This document shows, in pieces, positions 1 through 11,895 of a stretch of DNA of 64,000 bases (within the stretch, counting starts at the first letter, position 1; each line of letters starts with the position of its first letter). The notes under the pieces were generated by a model that worked only from the letters and a program-made list of their open reading frames with translations, did not search any database and had not been told where the DNA came from. The DNA is taken from the NCBI GenBank assembly GCA_030737835.1, contig JAUJYN010000036.1, positions 1,054,001 through 1,118,000 of the forward strand. The letters run 5' to 3'. The DNA is from Acorus gramineus (taxonomy: Eukaryota; Streptophyta; Magnoliopsida; Acorales; Acoraceae). The position numbers and the translations under genes are program-made.

Positions 1-112
1 CTGACCGAGTCAACGGGGCTAGTTTTTGCAAATATTTGATGGGCTAAAAGTGGTTTACAAGTGCAAATTACCCAAAATATTTTACTGAGTTTTGGCTATA
101 CACCCACCCTTA

Positions 113-298
113 TCATTGTTGGCTCGATATATTACACAAATAAAGACGATTTTGCCTGGCTTTCTCTGAAGAGGCTGAATCTTCAATGGCGAAACTAGTT
201 ATGCATAATGCTTCTGCTGCTTCGAATATTGGGCCGGAGAAAAGCCAGCTGACTTAATTGGAAAAGTAGCCACAAGAGAAGCAGTTTCAATAGACAAC
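113..298 (-). CDS. Possible 3'-terminal exon of an unrecognised gene
   Basis: On the minus strand a pyrimidine run ending in AG (RC of 299-308) is followed by a frame that stays open for about 61 codons and stops at 113-115. The first residues read SIETASLVATFPIKSAG and a later part reads AIEDSASSEKARQNRL, a composition that looks protein-like. There is no methionine start, so it could only be an internal or last exon. It may belong to the same minus-strand gene as the first-exon candidate at 2520-2682. That exon ends in phase 1 and this one opens in phase 0, so at least one more exon would be needed between them. I do not recognise the protein. It could also be a chance open frame in non-coding DNA. 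Confidence 0.22.
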
Positions 299-2519
299 TA
301 AAAAAAACCAGGTCCCAGATGAATTTGTGTAACTCAGACCATGAAAAGTTTAAATAAAATCCTTTATTCACAAAATTAATACTATAGATGTTTTAGACGA
401 TATATTGAATGCTATTCTTCCTTTCTTTTTGATGATAGTACCAAAGTCCAACCATCCATTTTTAAAACAGTCTTCCAATATATTTGTCATTTATTTTCTA
501 ACTCAAATAAGGGTAAGAGTTTATCCCATTCATTAATCATTATCAAAACTTGTATAATATATTCATAAAGTTAACCATCAAGAAAATAGTTCTCTTCTCC
601 TTTTTTTTCTTGTCAAACAGATTAAAATAGAAAAAAAAAATCAGGTACTCTGATAACTTTCTGCAACTCAAAAAATAAAGCATCTTTTGAATTTCAACTG
701 CACCACAGAAAGTTCAAATCATTTTATGTAAAGTTGTGGCCAAGAAGCCAAACTTTATGGAGGCCATGCATCAAAAGGAAATCACAAAAAATGTTATTCC
801 CTTAACTCGATTGTGAATGCAAACCTCCCCACAATAAGGATTCCATTTTATCGATTTTTAAAGTTAAAAGCAGCATCTGATTCCCTGATGCCAAAGTCAC
901 AACGGCCCATTCAAATCAAATAAATGCACACACACAAATAACATATACTATAAATGAAATGATATAACAAATGAATCACACTTTCTTCATAAACAAGATA
1001 ATAAAGAGTCAAACTGACAATGTTTCATAGATTCCAAACAAGTTTCAAAATTTGAATGGAAACATAATTTTTTAATCTTTCTTTCTAAATTGAAGATGAC
1101 AGAGTTGTATAACCAATGCAACCATGAAATCAGTGTTGGCATTTAATGGTGAGTCAGTAGTTATGGGGGAAGGAAAAATGAAATAGAGAGAGAGAGAGAG
1201 AGAGAGAGAGGAATCAATGGAGCAGATGCCGAAGTTGTTCTTAAGTATGTGGATGCAAGTGGCTCAGCCGAGATGCCAAAACCCATGCCTACACAGGGCC
1301 CTTCATATCCCCAACAACAAGTAGGTGCGTTTCTGTGCATCGCACGTGTAACCTTACATTGCATGTGTTCCACCTTCTGTTTCCCTCTCCCTGTAGTCCT
1401 GTACTGTGTCTGTGTCTAGATGGAGGCGAAGTGGAATTTTTGGAGAAGGAAAGATATGGAACTACATAACACCCATTCACAACATTGACCTCAGATCATG
1501 CATGAGCATACAAACAGTGAGAAGAGGTCGCTCTATCATGTTTTGATGGATGATTAAGACAACCCATATTAATATTACAATAGTTCATTTCACCCATCAT
1601 TGCAAAGATGTACATGATTATATATAATCATGGTTTTACATTGAACTAAATAAACTAACAATAAAAAAGGAATAAACAAAAAAAAGAGTTTTTGTATGCG
1701 TGCTTATAAAATAAGATCAGATCAGAATAAGTGGCTCTTGGTGAAGTTATGGTTACCATATCACAAGCAAATCTAATATATGCGATTTGAGGAATTATTA
1801 TTCAGGAATGTGGATCAATGCCTCCAACAACAAAAGTAAAGATATGGGGGTTCAATTCAGGAGAATCTGCATATATTTAAAATGACTTTCAAAAAATGAT
1901 TTTGCTAAAGAAAACATAAAAAAAAAAAAAATCAATTCACCAAACCATTACTGAATCACTAGAAGCCTGAAAGTTAAACAAAATAAAACTCATAAAGATG
2001 TTGAAGGATCATCTAATACCGTTAGTCCTGAAATGTTTTTAAAAACATGCAACAGAATAGGGAGTACATGAAATATTGAAGGTTCAAACCAGATGTCTAA
2101 AAAACAAACCCTAAGAGAAACGAAAAAAACATGGGAGAGAAAGACCAGGAAAACGAGATAAGCGTGAATAGATGAGATCGAAAAACTCATCATGAAACAA
2201 TAATGAATCCCCAAATAAATATATTTATTTTCTTTTTGACTCTGACAATCCGTTCAGAAAATCATAAACAAAGATAACAAAAAAAAAAAATCCCCAAAAT
2301 ATCAAGCTAAAAAAAATCCCCAAAAAAGGCTACACACACAATAGGGCAATGAGCCAATGATGAACCCTTTTTTTTTTTTTACCCCCACCTTCTACTGGTC
2401 AGAAACCTTCATCATTACACCAATCTGCAAATCCTCTCAGATAATTCAACCCTTCCCAAACCCTAACAACTCTACCTATAACCAACAACAAAAAAAAAAT
2501 TTAAAAAATACAAGATTAC
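299..2519. other. AT-rich stretch without a recognisable gene (intron or spacer)
   Basis: Base composition is AT-rich with many A or T runs. No frame has convincing coding composition. The longest minus-strand frames (1161-1480 and 1990-2214) are short and low in complexity, ending in Ser/Leu runs or Phe-rich stretches. If the two flanking exon candidates are real, most of this is intron. No transposon ends were recognised. Confidence 0.4.
1185..1211. repeat. (AG)n microsatellite
   Basis: An uninterrupted AG dinucleotide run of about 13 units, flanked by ordinary AT-rich sequence. Confidence 0.9.
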
Positions 2520-2682
2520 CTGCAGCTCCACCAATCAGTACCGGTAAGCGATCTTCAATGGGCGGATCAGATTTGGAAGCAGTGATTGGGGGGAATGAAG
2601 CCTGGTCCGACGACACCAGTAAATCATCCTTCAAAAAACAAGAAAAAAACAAAAAAAATACAGAGAGAGACAGAGAGATCAT
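2520..2682 (-). CDS. Possible first coding exon of an unrecognised gene
   Basis: On the minus strand an ATG at 2682 opens a frame whose first 16 residues are Phe/Leu/Ser-rich, like a signal peptide. It continues through a polar stretch including SFPPITASKSDPPIEDRLPV and ends in LIGGAAG, exactly at a good 5' splice site (CTGCAG then GTAATC, GT at 2519-2518). Upstream is a GA-rich leader and a TATA-like box. A short upstream ATG at 2719 opens a 29-residue frame that overlaps this start in another register. The Phe-rich start overlaps a T-rich run, so the true start could lie elsewhere. The family is not recognised. Further exons would lie at lower coordinates, perhaps beyond the window edge. 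Confidence 0.35.
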
Positions 2683-2806
2683 AAGATGATGGTGGTGGTG
2701 GCCTCGAGCCAGACAACATTCCCCTCAAAAGGAAAAGCTTCCCCCCATTCACTTCACAGGCTCTCTCTTCTCTTCCTCCCAAAGAGCCTCCGCTGGATTT
2801 AAATGA
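2683..2806 (-). promoter_or_regulatory. Candidate core promoter and 5' leader for the minus-strand exon
   Basis: Read on the minus strand, an ATTTAAAT box lies at 2797-2804. About 30 bp further comes a purine-rich GA leader (2735-2785), then the candidate start at 2682. This is the usual order of a plant TATA promoter and 5' UTR. It is inferred from motif order only. Confidence 0.3.
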
Positions 2807-3083
2807 TTATTCTCTCTGTGAATAATGATGAAATGATCATCTTCTATTGGAAGAGATCATCAGAGAGAGACAGAGATTGTGAGGGTGAGAGGGGGTTGAT
2901 AAAAATAAGGGGGGCATGGGTGGGAAGAGAGAGAGCGAGAAACGGACGTAACGACAAAATATCGCGGCAGAATCGGACCCTACAGCTGTTCTTCATTCAT
3001 AAAAATGACCACGACCCCATGCACCCCCACACGTGATCTCATCGTGCCCACCTCCCTTCCCCATTTAAATATCTCTACGTATA
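2807..3083. other. Upstream spacer with a G-box
   Basis: No gene is visible. It holds GA/CT-rich patches and a CACGTG G-box core at 3031-3036, about 230 bp upstream of the candidate TATA box at 2797-2804. The spacer ends at base 3083 (A), the presumed left target base of the Helitron. Confidence 0.4.
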
Positions 3084-3995
3084 TCTATACTACCTATAAA
3101 AATATTAATTAATAAAAAACATTCACTTAACATTTTATCCTTCTCAATTTTTCAGAATCCATGCATATCCCAAATGACTATTTATTTTACATATTTACTC
3201 TTTCAGATTCTTGAAAATCTAAAACACTATATTAAAATTATATAATGTACTAAATTTTATATATTTATTAATATATATCCTTTCAAATTATATGTCAATA
3301 CATGGATATCTAAAATATCATAAATAAATTTGCACAGAAAATTTATGTTTAAATTAATATATATATGTATATATATATATCATAATTGATAAAAAATTAA
3401 TATAAGTTATATTTAATGCACATGTCACCAGATTAACCTATATTAAGGCATTATATATAGGTTAATTTTATAGGCATTATGTACACAGTACCCATATTTG
3501 CAAAAACTATTGAGTGATAATTTTACCCCCATCAAATTCTTCAATTCTATATCTATTCTATACTATCTATAAAAGTACTAATCCATGAAAAACATTCACT
3601 CGACATGTTTATCTTTCCCAATTTTTCAAAATCCATTCATATCCCAAATGACCATTTGTTTTACATATTTACCTTTTCAAATTCTTGAAAATCTATAACT
3701 CTATATTAAAATTATATAATTTATTAAATAATTTTATATATTTATTAATATGTCAATACGTGGATATCTAAAATATCATAAATAAATTTGCACATAAAAT
3801 TTATGTTTAAATTAATATATATATATATATATTATAATTGATAAAAATTTAATATAAGTTATATTTAATGCACATGTCACCGGATTAACCTATATTAAGG
3901 CATTATATATTTTACTGGCATTATGTGCACAATACCCATCTTTGCAAAAACTATTGAGTGATAATTTTACCCCCATTAAATTCTTCAATTCCATA
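3084..3995 (+). repeat. Tandem duplication of the Helitron 5' end (about 473-bp period)
   Basis: The segment starting at 3084 is repeated from 3557: both begin TCTATACTA, share the same order of sub-motifs, and end near a CTTCAATTC motif. The second copy lacks about 30 bp in the middle. Only the first copy is preceded by A, so it is taken as the real terminus. Confidence 0.8.
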
Positions 3996-5677
3996 ACCAT
4001 CCCCTGCTAAGATACATATCATCCCTAACATTTTCCACTCCAATGATTCATCTCCCCTACAACGTTTCAATTACTATTATTAATGAATCCATCACTTCAT
4101 TTTCTTAGCCACCCCTTGTTATGCCTGTGTAATTTGAAATCATTTCGGTTAAGCCTTGGTCACATCTGGGTCATTCAGGGCCTTTTTATTTTCCGATCGG
4201 AGTCGCTAAAATTTTTGGCTTTTAGCTACCCGCGGGAGTTAGAGTACTCTGATTGAAAATCTAACTGCATATTATGGGTCCTAGTACTGTTTCATACTAC
4301 CCATAAAAATTTCATCGAATTCTGGTAACGTTTTGAAAAATATGCAGTTCCGAACCATATCCGGGTTTTGAGAGTTCCTGGTTGGTCGAATAGTGTGAGA
4401 TATTTTGAGGATGTGGTGACCTTTGGTAACCTTACCCCCACCTTGCTTAGTGATGAAGAAACCATTGGTCTTTTGGTATGTGAGTGGGTGAGCCTAACCC
4501 TAACCTCACCACCCCCCTTATGGTCACCCCTAGACATTATTTGGGCATGAAAATGACCTTTTTGCCCTTTCTCTCTCTCCCCCTCTCTCCCATTTCGTGG
4601 AACACCTTCTCTCCCTCTCTTGGTCTCTTTTTTTCTCCTCTTTGTGTGTGAAGGAGGAGGAAGAAGCAATTGAAGGAAAAGATGAAGAAGAAGCACAAGA
4701 AAGAGTGAGAAAGGGTGAGTATGTGTTGTTGTTGTTGTTGTTTCTCTTCTCTCTATCCCCTTCTCATGCCCCTTTTGCACTCCTGTTTTCTGCCATGAAG
4801 GGCTTAAGGAGATGCTGATGAGGTAGTTGTAGTGGTGGTGGTGGTTGAGGTGGTCGTGGGTGTGTCGAGAACCCCGCATCTCCCCATTCCCCTCCCCTTG
4901 TTTTGGTAAGGCAGCACTCTGTATTTTAAAGATCTCAGTGAATCTAGTATTTAGAGGCACATTTCTAGGATTATGTCTTCATATGATATGATCATCTATG
5001 TGTCTAGTTGTTATATATGAAATTTGGGGTCATTATGATATCTGTGGTGTAAGTTAGAACCTGTTTTGCATGGCCTATCCAGATTCACGTAGGAATTGAC
5101 CTGCTTCTGGAAATAATTTATTTCGGGCTTGTAGAAGCAAAATTAGGTTCTAATGTCTTCATGGATTATGATCCCAGCATATCAGAGAATGTGCATGTTT
5201 TATTTCATAATGTTTGAAAGTGTATTCGGTGCTGTAGAGATCAATTAGTAGGGCTGGTTGCAGCAGTTTTGGTAGTTTTGCTTGGTTGAGTGTCAAGGAG
5301 TTGTTTGCATGTGTCTTGGATGATAATATGGAAGTATCAGGGGTTAGGGTCTTCATGAAGTAGGCTTATATGTGTGATAGGAGGTTCCATATTTTAATTG
5401 TGGATCATTGGTTGTGTTTTGCAGATCTCGTAGACCGGACGCGCGATGATCCGGGGTATCTGTGAGTGGTTTGATCCAATCCCCCAACTTCGAGATGCGC
5501 TTGACGCGTGTAGTCGTGCGTCGTGCATTGATGGGGCATCCTAGCTATACTACTTGTGTAGATAAGTAGTATGGCCATGTTTAAACTATAATATATTATA
5601 TATTTTTCATGCTAGGCTTATATTGAATGTATTGTATCCATGTATGAATGATTGTATCGCATGCGCCCCTCTAGTAT

Positions 5678-8600
5678 TGTCACGCCCCAGGGCGGCCGTC
5701 CCCGGGACGCGGCAAGTGTATATATAATATCAGAATCTACACAGGAGGTCAATAATATATCATACACAAACAACCAGAATGACACACAGACAACAAAGAG
5801 GCTGACATGATATATACACCAAATGCGGAAGCAAAAGACTGAATCTGTAAATAAACATACTACAGACTCGATACTCAATCATCTGTCCTGTGAGAGCCAA
5901 TATACACAAATACAACTGAATATATACAAACGCGTGCCAAGCACGGAAATAAAATACATACAGCCAAGAAGGGATGCTGATAGCCTCTGGCACTCGCGGA
6001 ACGTAGCGCTGCTCCGCTACTGAAGGAAACCCTCGGAAAGCTCCTCTCGCTGCTCCGACTCCGGCTCAGTGGCAACTGGGGAAAAACATATGCAAGGGGT
6101 GAGCCACACGCTCAGTGAACAGCACAACCCATGCATCACAGACAATATTGACCACAATTCAGATCTTAAAAATCCACAATCTCTTATTAACAACCACAAA
6201 ATGGTAACAAATACTCAAACCAGTGGGTCGCTCAATCACCAACCCGCTACACCCTCACCCTCACCCTCACCCTTCAATGGGTGACTTAGGATTTTGGGAC
6301 TGATATTCATCCAATCACAACACCAATGGGTCGCTCATCGCCAACTCACTACACCCTCACCCTCACCCTACAATGGGTGACATAGGATTTTGGGACTGAC
6401 TAGGCTGTTGGTCACCCTTGGTCCACCGATAGTCTCTCCTCCACTCCGTAGGCCGCTTGGCTTTCACCCACAACTTCAGCACAGTCCGTCACAAATATCA
6501 GGAGGCGCCTACTGATGGGAGCCTTCACCCACAACTTCAGCACAGTCCGTCACAAATATCGGGAGGCACCTATTGATGGGGGAGCCCTCGGAAGGGACGG
6601 CCTTTCTAACGTTGGGGCAGCCTCTACCGGATCCAACGAAGGGGACAGAACAGCCTATCCATACGCATATGATCCACTCAGATCCGCCGACAACGCATCT
6701 CTACAATTCTAATGTCATGAATTCTTCAAAATTCCTCTAGGGCGCATAACCAAGATGCGGGGAAAATTTATAATAATAGCAAGGTTGGAATATCATTGGG
6801 GGAAAGAAACTTGGGAGGGCAGCGTGAGTTCCCGATATAGGACGCCCCGACAACCAAACAATGAACACGGAGTACCCTAGCCCGGGTCTCACCGCTGTCC
6901 TCGCAAGGCCCCTCCTCTATAATATTCACTAAGATGCTAATAATCATACAAGGGGGGTAAATCATTAATTATCAACTAGAGATATAATATTATTGGGACA
7001 AGAACCTTGGAAGGGCAGCATGAGATCCCGATACAGGACATCCCGACAACCAAACAAGGAACACGGAGTACCCTAACCCGGGTCTCAATGTTGACCTCGC
7101 AAGGCCCCTCCCTATAATATTACCTAAGGCATGCAATTAAACATATACTAGCATTTAACTTAATAAATAAACTAGTGGGAAACATGCATAGGCCAAGGCT
7201 TCCTAGCATGAGAACAAGGGGGACATGATGCATGGCTCATACACATATCCTAAGGGTGCAAGTCCCTAACATGCAACGTCTAGGGTAGCATACATTCTAC
7301 GTTTTAAAATCATGCTCGCATGAAATACACTTTACAACAGGTTAATATAAATCCATGGTGCCCCAGGAGAGGTCGGTATACGCCCAAATGCATATAACGC
7401 CTCTCTACTGGGTTGGATTGTCCCACTCACCGAAAATCGGGTCGTCGCGCGACCGCCCGTCAAGATCTGCAAGACAGACATTTATACGGTGAATTAAATA
7501 CACAAATACATCAAAATACTCAAAATACACCGAAAGAACCCAACACTCGGGCAAACGTACATACGACCCGTATGCACGCCAGCCCGAGCACCCCGACACA
7601 CTCCCGAACCCACGGCAACCACCCGCACGGCCACCCGCCCCGTGGACGCGCCGTCACGCCTCAGCCCGCGCACCTAGGCGCACCGCCGGCCCCTTGCCCG
7701 CACGCCTGGACCCGCAGCCGAGCCACCCGGTGCGCCGCGCGCCCACTGCGCCCCGCCGCAGCAGCCCGCGCGCACCCCGTACGCCCCGCGCGCACCACAC
7801 GAGCACACCGCACGCCCCGCGCGCACCACCAGCTCTGTCCCGCGCGCACTCCGCGTGCACCACCAGCCTCTACCCGCGCGCACGCCTGCCTCTGCCCAGC
7901 GCCCTGCGCGCATGCTCCTCTGCAGTGCCCAGCGCCCAGCGCCCCAGCGCCCAGCGCTCAGCACCCTCGCCCAACACCCGGTATCCGCGACCCAGCGCCC
8001 GACGCTCAGCGCCCAGCACCCAGGACCCTCACAAAGCATCCACGCGCACGCCGACGCAACACGCGCACAGCGCGCCTGCCAGCCTGCCCGCGCTGCTGCC
8101 CACGCTGCCTGCCTGCGCGCATCGCCGAGTGGCCCGAGCACCGCTCGCCTGCACGCCTGGGCACTGCCCGCCTGATGCCCGAGCGCCCCCTGCCAGCTGC
8201 CCGAGCATGGCCTGCCCAGCCGGCCCGCCCTGCTCGCACAGCCCGCAGCCATCCTACCCCGCACTAGCCCTACCCAGCGCGCCCAGCACGCCTGCAGCAC
8301 CACCCGAGCGCACGCCGCGCGCACGCACTTGTGCGCCCGGCCACCTGGTGCCCCAGCCTGCTGCGTCCGCTGCCAACCCTCCCGGGACAGCCACCCAACC
8401 TGCCCGGCCTGCAAGCCTCCCTGCCCGAGCTCCTCTACCACCCACCCACCGGCCACCCCAAGGCCTCCGACCACTACCCACGGCCCTCCGACAGCCACCC
8501 ACCGCCGCCGACCGCCTCCCAACCTCAAACCAACCTCCTAACATACATCTATACAAGAAAAGAGAGGAAAAAGAGGCTTACCAAGGGGAGGAAGGGAAGT

Positions 8601-9045
8601 CCGGTTGCTCTCCGCGCACCGAAACCTCTCCCAAAAGGCTTCCAATGCCCGGATCTCTCTCGGCCTTCGAAATGGCCCAAATCAGAGAAGAAAAGAGGGG
8701 GGATGAAGGGGCCAAACTCCTCGGAATCCAGATTTGAAAGCACAGGGGTGTAGATCGGAACCCGATCTACACTTCTTTTATAGACAAATCACTTAAAATA
8801 CCCGGATACACCCCGGAACTGCAAATTTCAGAAACGTTACCGGAATTCGATGAAATTTTTGTGAGAGGCCTAAAATGGCACCAGGACACCAAATATGCAG
8901 TTAGATTTCCAATCGGAGTCCTCTAACTCAGGACGATAGCTAACAGTCCAAAAATTAGCGGTTCCGATCGAAAACCGAAAAAAATGAAAAACTGCCAGAA
9001 CGCTCCAACGGTTACCAGCAGGCTAAAAGTGACACATATATAACA
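5678..9045 (-). repeat. Tek-1 3' LTR
   Basis: In plus coordinates it runs from TGTCACGCCCC to ATATATAACA. On the element strand it carries a leader donor (GT at 8581-8580), a GC-rich tract (about 7561-8530), an acceptor CTTGCAG (ending near 7468), a second donor GTGAGT (7430-7425) and a second acceptor CCCAG (near 6076). Two copies of the recurrent 115-bp module lie at about 6803-6911 and 7005-7113. Compared with the 5' LTR, it has lost about 125 bp near 8774, including the TATA-like box, and gained an extra C-rich repeat copy near 6260-6370. Confidence 0.92.
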
Positions 9046-9061
9046 TTCTTCCCCCCTTAGG
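9046..9061 (-). other. Tek-1 polypurine tract
   Basis: On the minus strand the sequence CCTAAGGGGGGAAGAA directly abuts the 3' LTR. This is the plus-strand primer site expected for LTR retrotransposons, and Tek-2, Tek-3 and Tek-4 have the same type. Confidence 0.85.
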
Positions 9062-9109
9062 AAATTTTGTCCTCAAAATATGCAAAAACATCTAGGAGGG
9101 GAAAAGATG

Positions 9110-9616
9110 CGGATACGCGTCACACCTGGCATCCTTGAGCTCCCAAGTGTCCTCGACACCGGAACGGTGCTGCCATCGCACCTCGACCAACTGGACGGTC
9201 TTGGTGCAGAGCCTCCTCACGCGGCGGTCCATGATTACAATCGACTGCTCCACGAATGACTGTCCGGCTCAGAGACGAGCGGCTCGAACGGGATGACGTG
9301 AGCAGGATCGTGGACACACCTTTACCCAACTGCGAACCCACCCCTCCAAGACGGAAGGGTAAGAATTGGCGCTGAGGTGAGCCTCCGATAAAACTCCAGG
9401 AAGCTCTCCTCGCAAGACGGGGACCACTCGAACCGGACATCCGCGGTTAAGAGGAACAGCTATCTTCGAGAGACCCTCGTCAAGCTTCCTGCAATAACTC
9501 GCCAAACTCGGGAAGCTCCGAATCCTAGCAGGGTTCGACGGTCGACGCCAATTTGACGCGACGAGCGTCTTGCCCGGGTCCACAGATATGCCTTCACCAG
9601 AAATCACTCGGCCCAA
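9110..9616 (-). pseudogene. Tek-1 pol remnants: RT tail and chromodomain end
   Basis: The minus-strand frame at 9616-9269 matches the RT/RNase H connection of Tek-4 ([13 protein letters not shown] and SNWRRPSNP correspond to Tek-4 residues about 194-240). It then runs out of register. The sequence from about 9290 to 9110 corresponds to the end of the Tek-4 frame, up to the chromodomain region. The RT palm, RNase H and the whole integrase core between these parts are deleted. No function remains. Confidence 0.8.
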
Positions 9617-10290
9617 AAGGCCTTAACCCCACCAAAACTCACACCTGATCTTCCATCCATTTGATGCTTCCATGGTATCCCTTGCCTGGGAAAAGAAACC
9701 TCGAGAGGGCACCATGAAATCCCGATATAGGATACCCCGACAACCAAACAAGGAACACGAAGTACCCTAGCCCGGGTTTCAACGCTGACCTCACAAGGCC
9801 CCTTAATCCAGAAAGGAACACTAGAAGAAGACATCATTTAAAGAACACTACTAACCCCTCCGGATCATCTATCTCTAGGTGATCACCCAACGATGTCCTT
9901 CAACATCATTTACAAGACCGAACCCAACATCATCGGGAATGGTCGAATCAACAATTTGGTCACGAGCGACCCGTCTTCGCCTCATCCACACCCTCACTCC
10001 CGAAAGGAGACATTTTGGGACTTTGGGAGAGACTTAGACTGCTCCTCACCCCTGGTCCACCGGTAGCCTCTCCCCGCTCCGTAGCTCGCCTGGTCCTCTG
10101 ACCGGGAGCCTGTCTAACGCCGGGGCTGTACTACGCGGATCCAACGAAGGGGAGAGCGATTCCACGCTCGCGGCACCATTCAATAATCTCCCCCGGGTAG
10201 CCTCTACCTGGCATACTCCCAAATTCAGTACCCCTCCGACTTCATCGGTGGTACCTACTGATGGGAACTCTCTGCCAGGACGGCTACAAC
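9617..10290 (-). other. LTR-derived filler inside the Tek-1 interior
   Basis: This part does not match gag-pol. It contains the recurrent 115-bp module (about 9693-9812) and motifs otherwise found in LTRs, such as the 'gggctcccat', 'taccaggtagaggctacc' and 'ggatccaacgaagg' types (about 10020-10270). The module, with flanking GATGTCTTCTTCTAG and TTTCTTTTCCCA, is also in the interior of Tek-2 (20053-20220), so both elements share a chimeric interior. Confidence 0.7.
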
Positions 10291-10399
10291 CCGGCTTCCT
10301 TAACCCAATCAACCGCTCCTGACACCCGCTCACCAAAATACCACACACACTTGCATAACAGCAACCAAACACACACCCACACATATATCCTATTACTAG

Positions 10400-11776
10400 A
10401 GAGCTGGGAACACAAGATAATACCTCGAACCATGATACCCGAAAGCTGCGCCTCCTCGGCCGTAAGCGCTGCAACTCTACCCTGGACCAACCGCGGCTGA
10501 GGAGCAGGAGCACGCCTCACCGGCTGCTCTGGCTGCCTCCTCTGGTCAACTCGACCACCCTGTGGCTGCTGCTGACGCGGAAGCTGCTGCTGCAAGAACT
10601 GCGGCTGCTGAGGTGGCACGCGGGGTCGGCCAGCATCAGGGCAATGGTATCTGATATGCCCGATGCGCTGACAATGGAAGCAGCGCCGCTTCTCCGGCTG
10701 CCTGGACTGGATGGGCACTGCCGCAATGGGTGCTGAATCCCACACTGGCACCGCATCTGCTGGAGGAGAGGCAGCCGCTGATTGATCGAAGCGGGGCCTC
10801 TTCCTCTTGCGCTGCCCCTGGTCCCGACTCCCGGAAGGACTCTGGTCTGCAGAAGGGGTCGGAACCCCCACGATGATCCCGAGATCTCGCTCGACCGTCT
10901 TCGCTCGAGACACCAAGTCCGAGAACCTCGAGAATGCCTGGGAGGTGACGTGCACCCGGATGGCACTGCTGAGACCGAGCTCGAATCGACGGCACCTCGT
11001 GTCCTCGTCCATCACCAAGGCCGGAGCAAATCTGGAGAGCCTCGTGAAGCGCGTAGAGTAGTCAGCAACCGACATGGAGCCCTGCGTCAACTGCTCGAAC
11101 TCCCGCATCACGATCTGGCGCGTCGAGAAGGGAAATACTCCTCCAAGAAATACCTCCGGAATCCGGCCCAAGAAAGCTGCTCCACTCCCTCTGGGATGTC
11201 CACCACTCGGGTAGCCCACCAGTCGGCGGCGTCACCCTTCAGCATAAAGGTGGCGAGGGGGACTCGCTGGCGATCAGTGCAAAGCATGGCCGCGAAGATC
11301 GTATCCACCTCCCTCAACCAACGCTCTGGCGCAAGAGGATCTGCCGACTGACCATGGAACTCGGGAGGGTGGAGCTTCAAAAAGGCGTTGAGGCCGCTCT
11401 GCTGCACTCGCGCCGCCGCCTCTAGCTCCTCCTCCCTCTGCAGGGGATCCTCAACTCCTACTGCCGGAATCGCCACGGGAACTGGGGGTACATCGGGTAC
11501 CGCAGGCGGATCTGCCACCAAGGGGACCTGCGGAACTGCCTCGCGAGTCGCCCTCAGCTCCTGAATCTCTCTAGCCTGCTCTGCCAATGCTCTGGTCTGG
11601 GCCTCCAGCGCCCTCGTCTGTGTCTCCACCAAATCAGCCAACCGAGCGAAAGCACGCTCCCAAGCAGGAGGCTCCTGTGTCAAGGACTCTCCGGTAGCAT
11701 CCTCGTCTCTGATAGGTCCGGAAACCTCCAAAGACCGAGAGGGACCTCGTCCGCGCCGTCCTCTGCGAGGAGGCAT
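10400..11776 (-). pseudogene. gag: Tek-1 gag with one frameshift
   Basis: The minus-strand ATG at 11776 starts MPPRRGRRGRGPSRSLEV, the same start as Tek-3 and Tek-4 Gag. Residues about 50-75 form a heptad-like stretch rich in ARLADLVETQTRALEAQ, a likely coiled coil. The central Gag motif ADWWATR and the region up to YFLEEYFP follow. A 1-nt deletion near 11131 shifts the frame. The rest is open in the frame of 11219-10284 and carries a CX2CX4HX4C zinc knuckle (CFHCQRIGHIRYHC), a Gln-rich linker and the start of the protease region, but the DSGATH active site is missing. Gag coats genomic RNA and builds the particle; this copy is broken only once before the deletion point. Confidence 0.88.
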
Positions 11777-11878
11777 ATCAGCACCCTAAGAAAACCAGAC
11801 ACTAGGATCAGAATACTCATATAGAAATCCTAGGACTCATCTCTACGAAAGGAAGACTATTGGCTCTGACAGGACCAG

Positions 11879-11890
11879 GCTCTGATACCA
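11879..11890 (-). other. Tek-1 primer-binding site (initiator tRNA-Met)
   Basis: On the minus strand the 12-mer TGGTATCAGAGC lies 5 nt downstream of the 5' LTR end. It is complementary to the 3' end of plant initiator tRNA-Met, the usual Tekay/Del primer. Confidence 0.92.
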
Positions 11891-11895
11891 ACTTT

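Noticed and set aside
4292..4960. 222-codon minus-strand frame at 4292-4960
   Set aside because: It lies in the leader region of solo LTR B and is full of Thr/His/Leu runs from CT and GGT repeats; similar frames appear at the same place in Tek-2 only in part.
4117..5677. Reading 4117-5677 as a truncated 5' LTR of a full element
   Set aside because: The sequence continues collinearly at 15258 and 26184 and ends with TGACA at 27821 beside a matching 5-mer, so a solo LTR interrupted twice fits better.
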